This document shows positions 16,695 to 25,415 of a stretch of DNA of 60,610 nt, one piece after another. This DNA is from Methanoculleus sp. Lineage in GTDB: Archaea; Halobacteriota; Methanomicrobia; Methanomicrobiales; Methanoculleaceae. Made by a program: the position numbers and the translations under genes. The DNA lies in assembly GCF_020696975.1 (NCBI RefSeq), contig NZ_JAJGBK010000012.1, positions 1 through 60,610 of the forward strand. The letters are read 5' to 3'. The notes below the pieces were generated by a model. It was not told the origin of the DNA and searched no databases. It saw only the letters and a program-made list of their open reading frames with translations. Positions within the stretch are counted from its first letter, which is position 1. Each line of letters opens with the position of its first letter.

Positions 16695-17882
16695 TTAGAT
16701 CAGCTCCTCTATGCGAATCAGTTCGTTCAGTTTGGCTATCCGTTCCCCGCCGACAACGCCGGTCTTGAGGAAGATGCACTCAAATGCGGTTGCGAGATGC
16801 GCGATGGTTGCGTCGGTGGTCTCTCCGGACCGGTGGCTCATGACGGTCTCCATACCATTCTCCTGGGCGAGATGTATCGCCTCGAAGGTGTCGGTGAGCG
16901 TGCCGATCTGGTTTGGCTTGATGAGGACGCAGTTTGCCGCGCACGTCTCGACGCCCTTCATGATCCGTTCGACGTTGGTCACGAAGAGATCGTCGCCGCA
17001 TATCAGGCAGCGGTCGCCGACCTGTGCGGTAAGGTCGGCGAACGCGTCGAAGTCCTCCTCGAAGAGGGGGTCTTCGATGTAGATGAGGTTGTAACGGTCG
17101 ACGAGATCGGCCATGTAGGCGATCTGGTCTTCGAGGGTTCGCGAGGCATCCTTGTAGCGGTAGTGCTCGCCGTCCCAGAGCTCGCTTGCGGCTACGTCGA
17201 TTCCCATCCGGACCTCGACGTTCATCTCATCGGAGACGGTGGCGATTGCTTCGCTAATGATCTCGAATGCCTCGGCATCGGAGATTGCGGGTGCCCAGGC
17301 GCCTTCATCCCCCTTGCCGGAGAGCTTGCCCTGCTTCACCAGGATCGTCTTCACTGCCTTATGAACGGCAGCGTTCACGAAGACGCCCTGTGAAGCGCCG
17401 GAAGCCCCGGTAGGTACTACCAGGAACTCCTGGATGGATGTGGCATTCGGGGCATGAGCGCCTCCGCCGATGACGTTGCCCAAAGGCAGGGGCGTCTCGC
17501 CGGCAAATGCGCCACCCAGATACCGGAAGAGTTCCAGGTCAAGAGACGATGCAGCCGCCTTTGCGCACGCAAGAGACAGTGCTACAGCGACGTTTGCGCC
17601 GATTGAACTGAAGTCGGGTGTTCCGTCGTTCTCTCTGAGCAGTGCGTCGAATGTGATCTGATCGTGAGTGTCCTCACCGATGAGCGATGGAATCAGGTTC
17701 TTTTCTGCATCCTCGATAGCCTCGCGCGGCGGCCGCACCTTTGCCTCATAGGTTCCGGTGCTTGCGCCGCTGGGTGCCGCTGCCCGCCCAAAGCCGCAAT
17801 CGGTGTGGATCTCGGCCTCGACGGTCTCGTTTCCACGGCTGTCCAGGATCGTTCTCAGGATAATCTGTTCGATGGTCGTCAT
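16695..17882 (-). CDS. eno: Enolase
   Basis: A 395-residue phosphopyruvate hydratase interconverting 2-phosphoglycerate and PEP, here for gluconeogenesis. [10 protein letters not shown] and [11 protein letters not shown] mark the N-terminal domain, the Mg ligands fall in [18 protein letters not shown] and CGDDLFVTN, and the catalytic Lys lies in [18 protein letters not shown] is the family signature. It lies 7 nt after rpoK and 1 nt before rps2. Its length is near the short end of the family. Confidence 0.96.
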   Translation of the reverse strand: MTTIEQIILRTILDSRGNETVEAEIHTDCGFGRAAAPSGASTGTYEAKVRPPREAIEDAEKNLIPSLIGEDTHDQITFDALLRENDGTPDFSSIGANVAVALSLACAKAAASSLDLELFRYLGGAFAGETPLPLGNVIGGGAHAPNATSIQEFLVVPTGASGASQGVFVNAAVHKAVKTILVKQGKLSGKGDEGAWAPAISDAEAFEIISEAIATVSDEMNVEVRMGIDVAASELWDGEHYRYKDASRTLEDQIAYMADLVDRYNLIYIEDPLFEEDFDAFADLTAQVGDRCLICGDDLFVTNVERIMKGVETCAANCVLIKPNQIGTLTDTFEAIHLAQENGMETVMSHRSGETTDATIAHLATAFECIFLKTGVVGGERIAKLNELIRIEELI

Positions 17883-17889
17883 CAGATCA

Positions 17890-18057
17890 CTACTTTCTCT
17901 TCACTGTTATAGGGATCATGTCGCGATCGAACTCTTCAAGTGCGATCTCGAGCGGCTCTGTCTTCGCTGTTTTAACCAAAACAGGTGCACCCATTGATAC
18001 CTGCAGAGCACGAGCCCCTATAATTCGCGCCCGTTCATACCGGGTATATGATTCCAT
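17890..18057 (-). CDS. rpoK: RNA polymerase subunit K (Rpo6/omega homologue)
   Basis: A 55-residue protein, [19 protein letters not shown] at the N-terminus, ending ITVKRK. The [15 protein letters not shown] helix and the GAPVLV turn are diagnostic of Rpo6/K, the small subunit that stabilises the beta' fold. I translated it from the minus strand between tRNA-Pro and eno. It is 7 nt upstream of eno and about 30 nt after the tRNA, so it depends on the shared operon transcript after tRNA processing. Confidence 0.93.
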   Translation of the reverse strand: MESYTRYERARIIGARALQVSMGAPVLVKTAKTEPLEIALEEFDRDMIPITVKRK

Positions 18058-18087
18058 CGTGCAGCCTCAAAATCATTAATGATAAAA

Positions 18088-18162
18088 TGGGGTCGCTGAG
18101 ATTTGAACTCAGGTCACAGCATCCCGAACGCCATAGGATAGTCCAGGCTACCCCACGACCCC
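18088..18162 (-). tRNA. tRNA-Pro(CGG), embedded in operon
   Basis: A 75-nt minus-strand cloverleaf. The acceptor stem is ggggtcg/cgacccc with discriminator A, the D-stem is gggt/atcc, and the anticodon loop ttcggga carries CGG. The T-arm contains gttcaaatc. It starts at the base next to the rpoN stop codon and ends about 30 nt before rpoK, all on the same strand. It must therefore be cut out of the mRNA or separately transcribed. No intron is present. Confidence 0.88.
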
Positions 18163-18351
18163 TCATTGATACGGATTCAGGTCCTCCACTACTTCCTTGT
18201 GCGTCAGCAGCATCCGCCTGCAGCAGTAACGCTCCAGGCCGAGATTGTCGAGGATCCGTCCTGGATCCTCGCCTGCATCTCGCCGCTCCTTGAACTCCTT
18301 CCAGGCTGTAGAGACGACCTTACCGCATGTAAAACATCGTACGGGTATCAT
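18163..18351 (-). CDS. rpoN: RNA polymerase subunit N (Rpo10)
   Basis: A 62-residue zinc-binding RNA polymerase subunit. It starts [11 protein letters not shown]; the atypical zinc site is CFTCG at the N-terminus plus RYCCRRML near residue 45. The ATG at 18351 is chosen because the 13 upstream codons are not conserved in the family. Its stop codon abuts tRNA-Pro directly. Confidence 0.95.
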   Translation of the reverse strand: MIPVRCFTCGKVVSTAWKEFKERRDAGEDPGRILDNLGLERYCCRRMLLTHKEVVEDLNPYQ

Positions 18352-18386
18352 AATAATGGTCCTCCATCCCTTATATCTCTTTTCCT

Positions 18387-18788
18387 TCACCGGTAGGATT
18401 TCTGGAACTTTGCCCGTGCGCCTGGGCCGTGCGGCTTCTTGGTTTCCTTCTGCCGCGAGTCGTTTACGAGCAGCGTCCGGTCATACGCGAGGAATGCGTC
18501 CTTAATCTGGGGGTCGTTGTGCCACTCCACAATCCCGCGCGCAAGCGCCGTCCGGACTGCCTCGGCCTGTCCCATCGTACCGCCGCCTGCGACATCGATC
18601 GCCGCGTCGACACCGTCGAGCGCATTCGGGACCAGCAGCAACGGCTCGGCGATCTTCATCCTGATCAACTCGGTCCCGTAGATCTCCAGGGGCACGGAGT
18701 TGATGCGGACCCGGCCGTTGCCGGGCTTTAAGGTCGCCCGGGCGATTGCCGTCTTTCTCTTACCGCTTGTGTTGATGATCTTTGCCAT
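18387..18788 (-). CDS. rps9: 30S ribosomal protein uS9
   Basis: A 133-residue small-subunit protein. It has the [16 protein letters not shown]-terminal region, [19 protein letters not shown] in the core and a basic C-terminal tail ending KFQKSYR that reaches the P-site tRNA. It lies between rpl13 and rpoN, the standard archaeal order. Confidence 0.97.
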   Translation of the reverse strand: MAKIINTSGKRKTAIARATLKPGNGRVRINSVPLEIYGTELIRMKIAEPLLLVPNALDGVDAAIDVAGGGTMGQAEAVRTALARGIVEWHNDPQIKDAFLAYDRTLLVNDSRQKETKKPHGPGARAKFQKSYR

Positions 18789-18802
18789 TCCATCACCCTA
18801 TG

Positions 18803-19225
18803 TTAGTATTTTGCTCCGAGGTTGGTGCTAATTGCTCCGACGGTAACGTACCGCGGGCTACTCAGCCGGTCGATGTGGGCCTCTGCGAGCGACTCGGCCT
18901 CCATCCCGACGAACTCTGTCGGGACGCCGACGTAGGTCTTGATCCGCTTGAATGCGGCGATGCCGCGCTCGCGTTTGTACGGGAGCATGCCGCGGATGGT
19001 GCGCTTGACGATATGGTCAGGCCGGCGCGGGAAGAACGGGCCGCCCTCACGGGATCCCCGCTCGCGCTTTGTGGTGTAGTTCGCGAGCACCTGCGCTTTG
19101 TTCCCGGAGACGATTGCCTTCTCGACGTTCACGATGGCAATCTCCTCGCCGGCGAGCGCACGCTGCGCGACGATGCTGGCCATCCTTCCGAGCAGTAATC
19201 CTTCTGCATCGATAACTGTAACCAT
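18803..19225 (-). CDS. rpl13: 50S ribosomal protein uL13
   Basis: A 140-residue large-subunit protein. It starts [17 protein letters not shown], followed by the [14 protein letters not shown] core and [14 protein letters not shown]. The internal ATG at 19225 was chosen over a longer reading because the N-terminus matches the archaeal family and sits just after the rpl18e stop. It is part of the ribosomal/RNA polymerase operon. Confidence 0.97.
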   Translation of the reverse strand: MVTVIDAEGLLLGRMASIVAQRALAGEEIAIVNVEKAIVSGNKAQVLANYTTKRERGSREGGPFFPRRPDHIVKRTIRGMLPYKRERGIAAFKRIKTYVGVPTEFVGMEAESLAEAHIDRLSSPRYVTVGAISTNLGAKY

Positions 19226-19230
19226 TCGTC

Positions 19231-19599
19231 TCACCTGAGGATCCGTACCTTGCTGCCCTTCGGGTTGTCCCGAACGAGGTCCTCGATAGTCATGCACGTC
19301 CCGTTGGCACCGGTGATCTTGCTCACGGCAGCCTCAGAGAAGTCCAGCGCGGCGATCTTCACCGGCAGGTTGAGTGCGCCGCTGCCGAGCACCTTGCCCG
19401 GCACCAGGATCGTCTCGCCTTCGTTTGCGTAGCGGTCGATCTTGCTGAGGTTCACCTCGGCGTAGTTCTTCCGGGGTGCATCCAGCCTTCTTGCAATCTC
19501 ACGCCAGATGTTCGCCTCATGTACGCGCGACGCGTCTTTCAGCGTCAAAATGAGGGCGGCCAGCCGGGGGTTTGATTTATTCTCGGTTGTCTTCTTCAT
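19231..19599 (-). CDS. rpl18e: 50S ribosomal protein eL18
   Basis: A 122-residue archaeal/eukaryotic-type large-subunit protein. [16 protein letters not shown] near the N-terminus, [20 protein letters not shown] and the VLGSGAL core identify it. It overlaps the 3' end of rpoD by 4 nt, indicating coupled translation. Confidence 0.96.
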   Translation of the reverse strand: MKKTTENKSNPRLAALILTLKDASRVHEANIWREIARRLDAPRKNYAEVNLSKIDRYANEGETILVPGKVLGSGALNLPVKIAALDFSEAAVSKITGANGTCMTIEDLVRDNPKGSKVRILR

Positions 19600-20426
19600 T
19601 CAGTCCCCTCTCCCGTTATATCGTTCATCACGTCTACCAGGTCGTCTGATGATCTCTGAATGTATTGGAGCGCTCTCTCGATGATCTCCCGGACGGGCAT
19701 GGATCCGTCGCTCTCCACCACGAAGATGAATCGGGTTTCGTCGGTATCGATATGGATGGCCGGCTCGTTGCCGATGCCGCCGGCAAGGCATGCCCGCTCG
19801 CAGAGCCTGCAGAGGGAACACAACTCCTGCTTTCCTTCAACGACCCTGACTCTTCCCTGCCCGGACTCGAGCACGTCGCGCGGACACTCATCGACACACA
19901 TGCCGCACCCGTCGCACCGTTCATCGATGACGATCTCCGGATAGTTCTTGTAGCCGCAGGCGGTCGTCGCCTGCCACTTGGCATGCTCCTTTCCGGTGCC
20001 GACGATTGCCTGTGCTTCGAGCACAACCTTCTGCTCCGTGGCAAGTTCGATGATGGGGACGTTCTCCTCTGCCGGTGCGGCATCGGGGTCCTGGGGTATC
20101 AGGTCGCTTGAGTAGACCGTCTTCGGGCCCTCGACGGAGAGCGTGTAGGTGGCGGTGCAGACCGGGCACCCTGCGTCTTCGCAGGTGCATTCGCTACGTG
20201 GTTTGTAGCGCTTGAGGTCGGTCCGGAGCGGGATGAGTCCCAGCCGGTGCGCCAGCATCTCGTCGAAGAGGACGCTTGTGTTGTCGTAGATACGGACATC
20301 TTCGATGGCGAGCGTCGGCACCTCGCTGATCATCGCCCGCCGGAACATATTGGCGAACGATGTGGAAACGCCGCTTATGGTGAATTTGGCGACTCTCTCA
20401 TCCAGTCGAGAAAACGCTATCTCCAT
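19596..20426 (-). CDS. rpoD: RNA polymerase subunit D (Rpo3) with two Fe-S motifs
   Basis: A 276-residue alpha-like assembly subunit. The dimerisation domain is split by an inserted ferredoxin-like domain carrying two cysteine sets, CDGCGMCVDECP (about residues 171-182) and CSLCRLCERAC (about 204-214). Each set has four cysteines, as needed for a [4Fe-4S] cluster. LAHRLGLIPLRTDL is typical of the family. It overlaps rps11 by one base and rpl18e by four. Confidence 0.96.
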   Translation of the reverse strand: MEIAFSRLDERVAKFTISGVSTSFANMFRRAMISEVPTLAIEDVRIYDNTSVLFDEMLAHRLGLIPLRTDLKRYKPRSECTCEDAGCPVCTATYTLSVEGPKTVYSSDLIPQDPDAAPAEENVPIIELATEQKVVLEAQAIVGTGKEHAKWQATTACGYKNYPEIVIDERCDGCGMCVDECPRDVLESGQGRVRVVEGKQELCSLCRLCERACLAGGIGNEPAIHIDTDETRFIFVVESDGSMPVREIIERALQYIQRSSDDLVDVMNDITGEGTE

Positions 20427-20815
20427 TACACTCTCCTTCCTCTCCGGCCGCCCTTGCCGCGGATACCGTCGTGGGGCACCGGGGTGACATCTTCGATGCG
20501 GCCGATCCTCATCCCCGCACGGGCCAGGGCGCGAATCGCTGCCTGAGCGCCGGGACCGGGGCTCCGCTGCTTGCCCCGGCCTGGTGCGCGTACCTTCACA
20601 TGGACGCCGGTGATCCCCTTATCGCGCGCGTTCTGCGCGACCTGGATCGCCATCTGCATGGCCGCATAGGGCGAGCTCTCGTTTCTGTCCTGCTTCACGA
20701 CCATGCCGCCGCTGCTCTTCGTGACCGTCTCGGCGCCGGAGAGGTCGGTGATCGTGATGATGGTATTGTTGAAGGAGGCAAAGATGTGTGCAATGCCCCA
20801 TTTCTCTTCTGCCAT
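20426..20815 (-). CDS. rps11: 30S ribosomal protein uS11
   Basis: A 129-residue small-subunit platform protein. [21 protein letters not shown] near the N-terminus, [22 protein letters not shown] in the middle and the C-terminal [20 protein letters not shown] are characteristic. Its stop overlaps the rpoD start. It follows rps4 by 4 nt. Confidence 0.97.
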   Translation of the reverse strand: MAEEKWGIAHIFASFNNTIITITDLSGAETVTKSSGGMVVKQDRNESSPYAAMQMAIQVAQNARDKGITGVHVKVRAPGRGKQRSPGPGAQAAIRALARAGMRIGRIEDVTPVPHDGIRGKGGRRGRRV

Positions 20816-20819
20816 GATA

Positions 20820-21368
20820 TTACCTCATTCCTGCGCGGGCGATCCGGCCTCTCTCGGGGTGGACGTCGTTCGTGAGCGGGGAGGGGCCGTAGTAGGTGAT
20901 CTCCTGCTCTTCGGCTCTCTCGACCCGGTAACTCGGGACGGTTACCCTGCGACCGGCGATCGCGATGTGGCCGTGGGTGATGAACTGGCGGGCCTGCTTC
21001 GGGGAGCGGGCGAGCCCCTTCCTGAGGACCAGTGTCTGGAGACGGCGATCGAGCTGCTGCTCAACCTTCAGGGCGAGCACGTCACCGACCTCGGGGTTCT
21101 CGCCAATGAGCCCGTAGCGATAGAGGTGGTTGATGAGCTGGTCTCTCTTCTTCTCGTACTCCTCAAGGTTGATGCCTGCCGATCGCAGTGCCACCAGTTC
21201 TCGGGCAGCGGCGCGGTACTTCCGCAGCACACTCTGGGCCTTCCAGAGTTCACGCTTGTTCCGGAGCCCGTAGTCGATGATGAGCCGCTTTTCGTCCTCA
21301 AGTCTCGTCTTCTCGAACCGCCGCTTGGGCGTCGCGTACTGCTTGTGGTTTTTTCCGGGATATCCCAT
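20820..21368 (-). CDS. rps4: 30S ribosomal protein uS4
   Basis: A 182-residue small-subunit protein starting [19 protein letters not shown], typical for archaea. The S4 RNA-binding module is visible as [18 protein letters not shown] followed by [13 protein letters not shown]. Its spacing to rps13 (12 nt) and rps11 (4 nt) indicates one operon. Confidence 0.97.
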   Translation of the reverse strand: MGYPGKNHKQYATPKRRFEKTRLEDEKRLIIDYGLRNKRELWKAQSVLRKYRAAARELVALRSAGINLEEYEKKRDQLINHLYRYGLIGENPEVGDVLALKVEQQLDRRLQTLVLRKGLARSPKQARQFITHGHIAIAGRRVTVPSYRVERAEEQEITYYGPSPLTNDVHPERGRIARAGMR

Positions 21369-21380
21369 TTAATCACCGCG

Positions 21381-21830
21381 TTAGTCTTTCTTTCTCTTGA
21401 CGCCGACGGTCGTGCCCGTTCTTCCGGTGGACTTGGTGCGCTGACCGCGGACCTTCTGCCCGGTCTCGTGCCGGATACCCCGGTAGCTCCGCATCTTCCT
21501 CATGCGGTTGACGTCTTCGTCATTCATCATGGAGAGATCGGTACCGAGGAGGTGGCGGACTTCTCCAGTATAGACGTCTTTTGGACGGTTGACCATCCAG
21601 TCGGGCACCTGTTCCGTGTATGTGTCGACGGCGGTTGCGAGCCGGTCGACTGATCCGTCGTCCAGTTTGCCGAGGACGGCGTGAGGATCTACACTGGCAA
21701 GAGCGGTGATGGTGCGCGATGTGTGCGGACCAATGCCCTTGATCCCGGTCAGTGCGATGTGCACTGCCTTGGTGCCGTCGAGATCAGTGTTTCTGATTCG
21801 AACAAAATACTTTATCTCTTCTTCATCCAT
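21381..21830 (-). CDS. rps13: 30S ribosomal protein uS13
   Basis: A 149-residue small-subunit head protein. [16 protein letters not shown] is the helix-hairpin-helix region and [20 protein letters not shown] is the conserved basic C-terminal part. It is the first protein gene of the operon, 34 nt after tRNA-Ser on the same strand. Confidence 0.97.
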   Translation of the reverse strand: MDEEEIKYFVRIRNTDLDGTKAVHIALTGIKGIGPHTSRTITALASVDPHAVLGKLDDGSVDRLATAVDTYTEQVPDWMVNRPKDVYTGEVRHLLGTDLSMMNDEDVNRMRKMRSYRGIRHETGQKVRGQRTKSTGRTGTTVGVKRKKD

Positions 21831-21864
21831 GTGATCGCCTCATCATCGACATTGTCGGTGAAAG

Positions 21865-21949
21865 CGCTGAGGGAGGGATTTGAACCCTCGAGTCCCAGGG
21901 GGACACAGGTTTAGCAAACCTGCGCCATACCAGGCTTGGCTACCTCAAC
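21865..21949 (-). tRNA. tRNA-Ser(GCT)
   Basis: An 85-nt minus-strand tRNA with a long variable arm (class II). The acceptor stem is gttgagg/cctcagc with one G-U pair and discriminator G, as in seryl tRNAs. The anticodon stem-loop caggt-ttgctaa-acctg reads GCT (Ser AGY codons). It lies directly upstream of rps13 in the same direction, so the operon transcript may begin with it. Confidence 0.94.
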
Positions 21950-22063
21950 ATAGAACTTCGCATCTTTCGATACTCGCAACACGCAATGGTGCTGCTCCAG
22001 ACACAGCATTCTATGACTTGTGCCTATAGATTTAGGTTCGGTATCTTAATAATTATTTTGGTG

Positions 22064-23029
22064 TCAGGGGGCCCGGCGGGCCCGCTCAACCCCACTCCCG
22101 ATCAGGCCTGACGCGACAATAGGGAGGGCAATCGTCGCGTCGCAGAAGCACTGGACCCGCGCTGACTCGGGCGCCTCCTTGCCCCAGCTGATCGCCTCTT
22201 CAAACGTGCACCCGGAGAGGCCGCCCCAGTGGGGGGCGTCGGTGGTGTACTGGATGGCGTAGGCGTGTCCGCCGAGGTGCTGTTCATGGATCGAGGCGAT
22301 GACCTGCGTCTGCTGGATGAAGTTCTTCGGCACGCCCCCGCCGATGTAGATGACGCCGGTCTTTCGCGACTCCTCGACCATCCGCGTGATCTCGTCGGTA
22401 TCGGCGAGCTGGTCGATATTGACGTCGACTCCGCGGCGGCGCGCCATCACGAGCCCGATGCCGATGGATGAGTCGCCGAGAGCGGGGATGAAGATCGGGA
22501 CGTCGTACTCGGCGCAGGTGGCGATGAGCGACTGTCCCTCCGGCCGCCGCTCGCGGAGCCACTCGCCGAGACGCCGGATGAACGCGCGCGACGACCCGTG
22601 GAACGGTGCAATCTCGTCGGCGAACCGGGCGATCTCCGCGTCGATGCTCCGGAACTCTTCTTCGTAGGCAAAGACGTCGTAAATGCGGTCGATCCCTTCC
22701 TCGAGGAGTGCTGCATCGTCCGCGTGGTGGTGGCCAAGGTAGTGCCGCACGCCGAGGTGCTCACAGGTGTCGTGGAAGATGTTTGCACCAGTCGAGACGA
22801 TGACGTCGACGTAGCGGTGCCTGACAAGTTCGATCAGCACGTTCTGCATACCTGCCGGGATCATCGCACCCGACAGTCCCATGAATATCGTGCAGTCTGG
22901 ATCTTTGACCATCCTGGTCCAGACACCGAGCGACTCCCCGAGTTTTCTCCCCTGAAAACCGGTCTTGCTCATGGACTGAAGGAGGGCCGTTACATCCCTG
23001 TTTGGTTTGACTGGCTGCGTTGGTTTCAT
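22064..23029 (-). CDS. dys: Deoxyhypusine synthase
   Basis: A 321-residue NAD-dependent enzyme expected to transfer the aminobutyl group of spermidine to a lysine of aIF5A. Family signatures include FMGLSGAMIPAGMQN, STGANIFHD, PALGDSSIGI and GGGVPKNFIQQ; the last contains the lysine equivalent to the catalytic Lys. The C-terminal SGCTFEEAISWGK is also conserved. The ATG at 23029 was preferred to a TTG two codons upstream. It stands alone between tRNA-Ser and a long non-coding stretch. Confidence 0.93.
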   Translation of the reverse strand: MKPTQPVKPNRDVTALLQSMSKTGFQGRKLGESLGVWTRMVKDPDCTIFMGLSGAMIPAGMQNVLIELVRHRYVDVIVSTGANIFHDTCEHLGVRHYLGHHHADDAALLEEGIDRIYDVFAYEEEFRSIDAEIARFADEIAPFHGSSRAFIRRLGEWLRERRPEGQSLIATCAEYDVPIFIPALGDSSIGIGLVMARRRGVDVNIDQLADTDEITRMVEESRKTGVIYIGGGVPKNFIQQTQVIASIHEQHLGGHAYAIQYTTDAPHWGGLSGCTFEEAISWGKEAPESARVQCFCDATIALPIVASGLIGSGVERARRAP

Positions 23030-23789
23030 GGACAATCCTGGTATCCGTTTCTGGTTCTGGTGTATTAATGGTTGGTGCCGGGGGGGAATGACTTCACCGA
23101 AGGGGGATGGGGTTCGAGCGCCGGTAGGTTTTGCAATATTGGTGTATGAGGTGAGGGGCGGGTGCGAGGAGAGGTGTGTGAATTACAGGCACCAGGGTGC
23201 GGTTTCAACCGATGAACGAAAAAATTGCTGATGTAGAGAGAAACCCATAAACTGGACCGAGTGAGGAGGCCGAAGGCCGGGCGGGGTGGGGGCTACGAGG
23301 AGTGAGGATCTCTACGCGTTAGAGACAGGGGAGGGGTGAACCCCCCTCGAAACTCTTCGAGTTTCTCAAGCTCGCTACGCTCGCACTCCCCGTCAGCCTC
23401 TCCCCCAATGGTGATATCCCCACGGTCCAGTGTACAGGGTCTGTCCTCGCATCTGGGTGTCCACGCGCCCCACAAGGTTCGCGCACTCCTGGACTAGGCC
23501 CCTATAACAGCCCCCCCTCATACTCACCGCCCCAACCGCGTTCCCACCCGCCATATAAGATAGTTCCAGAACCCTCGCTCTCGCTCGCACCTTCGCGGTT
23601 CATGCTCCGGCCCCAGGCCCATCGCACCGCAGTTCACTGCCAGATCGATCAACACCTATGTGGGCAACAAACTGCATTCGGCCGGCCGGGCGAACCTTGA
23701 CCCCGTCCCCGGCAAGCCTATCCCCTCAATCAAAAACATCCCGCCCGGCCCTGCCGCCGCCCTAAAAAAGAAGTGTTATCTGGGGCGGG
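23030..23789. other. 760-bp gene-free region with clustered hairpins
   Basis: No convincing gene is present on either strand. Three hairpins lie close together at 23310-23365: ctcta-cgcgt-tagag (23310-23324), gaggggt-gaac-cccctc (about 23331-23348) and gaaactc-ttc-gagtttc (23349-23365, perfect). Beyond about 23480 the plus strand becomes strongly C-rich, and a TATA-like catataagatag appears near 23552. The block may be a repeated intergenic element, a non-coding RNA locus or decayed sequence. The sequence alone does not decide. Confidence 0.5.
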
Positions 23790-24572
23790 TTACAGCGCCT
23801 GCACAAGCGAATTCCGGGTCACGAGGCCCGCGATTCTGCCGTTCTGCATGACCGGGACGGAACTGATATTCTTCTTGAGCATCAGGTCGATGACGTCCGA
23901 GACGTCCATACTCGCGTCCACCGAGATCAGGGGCGAGGTCATGATGTCGCGCACGAGGAGGTTTCGGATCCGGTAGTCCTGGCGGGTCCCTTCAACGATA
24001 TCCTTGAACGCATAGAGCGCCTTTGCGACATCGGTCTCCGTGACAATCCCAAGGACGGTCTCCCCGTCCTCGACGATGAACCGGTTGATCTCGCCGTCAA
24101 GCATTCTCCGGCGGAGGTGGACCGCCCGCTCATCGGCCTGAATGGAGCGTGCTGGCTCCATGGCGTCCAGGAGGCCGCCGGCCGGCCGGAGCACCTTCAG
24201 GAGGTCGCCTGTTGTCACCTGTCCGATGAGGCGGTGATCGGGATCGAGCACCACAACGAGCTTGTAGCGCTGGAGCAGCGGCACCAGAACATCGATGCTC
24301 TGGTCCGGATATGCGGAGGTGAAGTTCTCCTCGACGGTGTTCGCGACATGAATGGATGTGGCTTTCATTGCCTGAGTCTTCTTGCTGCCAAGCGTCTCGG
24401 CGATTGCCGCCCGGGACGTCGTGCCGATGACCGTGCCGTTGTTGGTCACGATAAGCGGATCGACGCCCTCATCGAGCATCTTTTCGAGCGCTTCACTGAC
24501 AAAGGCAGACTTTGCGATGGTGATCGGTTTCGCCATCACGTCTTTGATAAGTACCTGAAATCTGTCGCTCAT
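23790..24572 (-). CDS. CBS-domain protein (four CBS motifs), CBS cluster gene 5
   Basis: A 260-residue protein made almost entirely of four CBS motifs (two Bateman modules). Motif ends are visible as PLIVTNNGTVIGTTSR, VVVLDPDHRLIGQVT, FIVEDGETVLGIVTETD and VPVMQNGRIAGLVTRNSL. DVMAKPITI and DIMTSPLIS open two of the motifs. CBS pairs bind adenine nucleotides or SAM and act as sensors. It overlaps the preceding CBS gene by 4 nt. No enzymatic domain is attached, so it must act in trans or by hetero-oligomerisation. Its target is unknown. Confidence 0.85.
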   Translation of the reverse strand: MSDRFQVLIKDVMAKPITIAKSAFVSEALEKMLDEGVDPLIVTNNGTVIGTTSRAAIAETLGSKKTQAMKATSIHVANTVEENFTSAYPDQSIDVLVPLLQRYKLVVVLDPDHRLIGQVTTGDLLKVLRPAGGLLDAMEPARSIQADERAVHLRRRMLDGEINRFIVEDGETVLGIVTETDVAKALYAFKDIVEGTRQDYRIRNLLVRDIMTSPLISVDASMDVSDVIDLMLKKNISSVPVMQNGRIAGLVTRNSLVQAL

Positions 24573-25408
24573 TTTGCCACTTCCTTGATGATATCATCTC
24601 TCTTGAGCACACCCTGGATATCATCGTCCTCCGCGACAACGAGGCTGTTGACCTGGTGCTCCAGCATCAGCCCGACGGCATCCTGGAGGGATGCGCCGGG
24701 AGGGATGGTGATGACCGGGCGGCTCATGATGTCCTCTGCGACTGCCGATACCTCTACGACGTATCTGAAGCGTTTCTGCCCCGCCGGCTCTTCCTTCCGG
24801 AGATGGGTAACGTCTTTTCTGGGCAGGTTCATCCGTTCGTCCAGATACTCGTAGAATGCGAGGTTACTCTCCGTAATAATGCCGGCAAGGCTTCCATTGT
24901 CGTTAACGACAATAAGTTTATCGTTTTTTCCCTTGATCGTGTTGATAACGTGATCCAGCGAGTGATACCGGTTGACCGTGATCGCATCCTCCATGATCTC
25001 ACTGACCTGGGCAGTGAGCCCCTGCACGTATGCCGAACGCATAACATCCAGTTTGGTGACGATACCGATCACCGTGCCGTCCTCGACCACGGGCAGTCCT
25101 GATATGTCCCTATCAAGCATCGTGGCTGCGATGGCGCGAATACTGGTCTCCTGCGTTATAGTGATCGGGTCCGGCGCCATCAGGACGCTGACCGGGATCC
25201 GGTCGATCGGGCGCCGTCGCCACATTGCCTCCGTCTGCCTGAGCCGGTAGGCGATATCCTTCTTGGTGAGGATGCCCTGAAGGTCGTCCTCTTCCATGAC
25301 AAGGAGTCTTGACACACGGTGCTTCAGCATACGGTTTCGCGCATAGGCGACGTTATCGTTCGGTGCAACGACGTGCACCGGAGCGGACATCACATCAACG
25401 GCACGCAT
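24569..25408 (-). CDS. CBS-domain protein (four CBS motifs), CBS cluster gene 4
   Basis: A 279-residue protein of four CBS motifs. Examples are RLLVMEEDDLQGILTKKDIA, LPVVEDGTVIGIVTKLDV, LIVVNDNGSLAGIITESN and LVVAEDDDIQGVLKRDDII. DVMSAPV and DIMSRPV open two of them. The start MRAVDVMSAP is preceded by GGAGTGA; an earlier TTG lies inside the upstream gene's end and was rejected. It overlaps the next gene by 4 nt. A charged linker (about residues 195-215) separates the second Bateman module. Confidence 0.85.
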   Translation of the reverse strand: MRAVDVMSAPVHVVAPNDNVAYARNRMLKHRVSRLLVMEEDDLQGILTKKDIAYRLRQTEAMWRRRPIDRIPVSVLMAPDPITITQETSIRAIAATMLDRDISGLPVVEDGTVIGIVTKLDVMRSAYVQGLTAQVSEIMEDAITVNRYHSLDHVINTIKGKNDKLIVVNDNGSLAGIITESNLAFYEYLDERMNLPRKDVTHLRKEEPAGQKRFRYVVEVSAVAEDIMSRPVITIPPGASLQDAVGLMLEHQVNSLVVAEDDDIQGVLKRDDIIKEVAK

Positions 25409-25415
25409 CCTTCCT

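Noticed and set aside
19596-20426. Ferredoxin-like cysteines in RNA polymerase subunit D as a novelty
   Set aside because: Fe-S clusters in Rpo3/D are known in many archaea, so this is ordinary for the family.
23293-23590. Short minus-strand frames in the gene-free region (60-65 codons)
   Set aside because: They coincide with hairpin-rich repeats and lack start signals. They look like translations of structured DNA.
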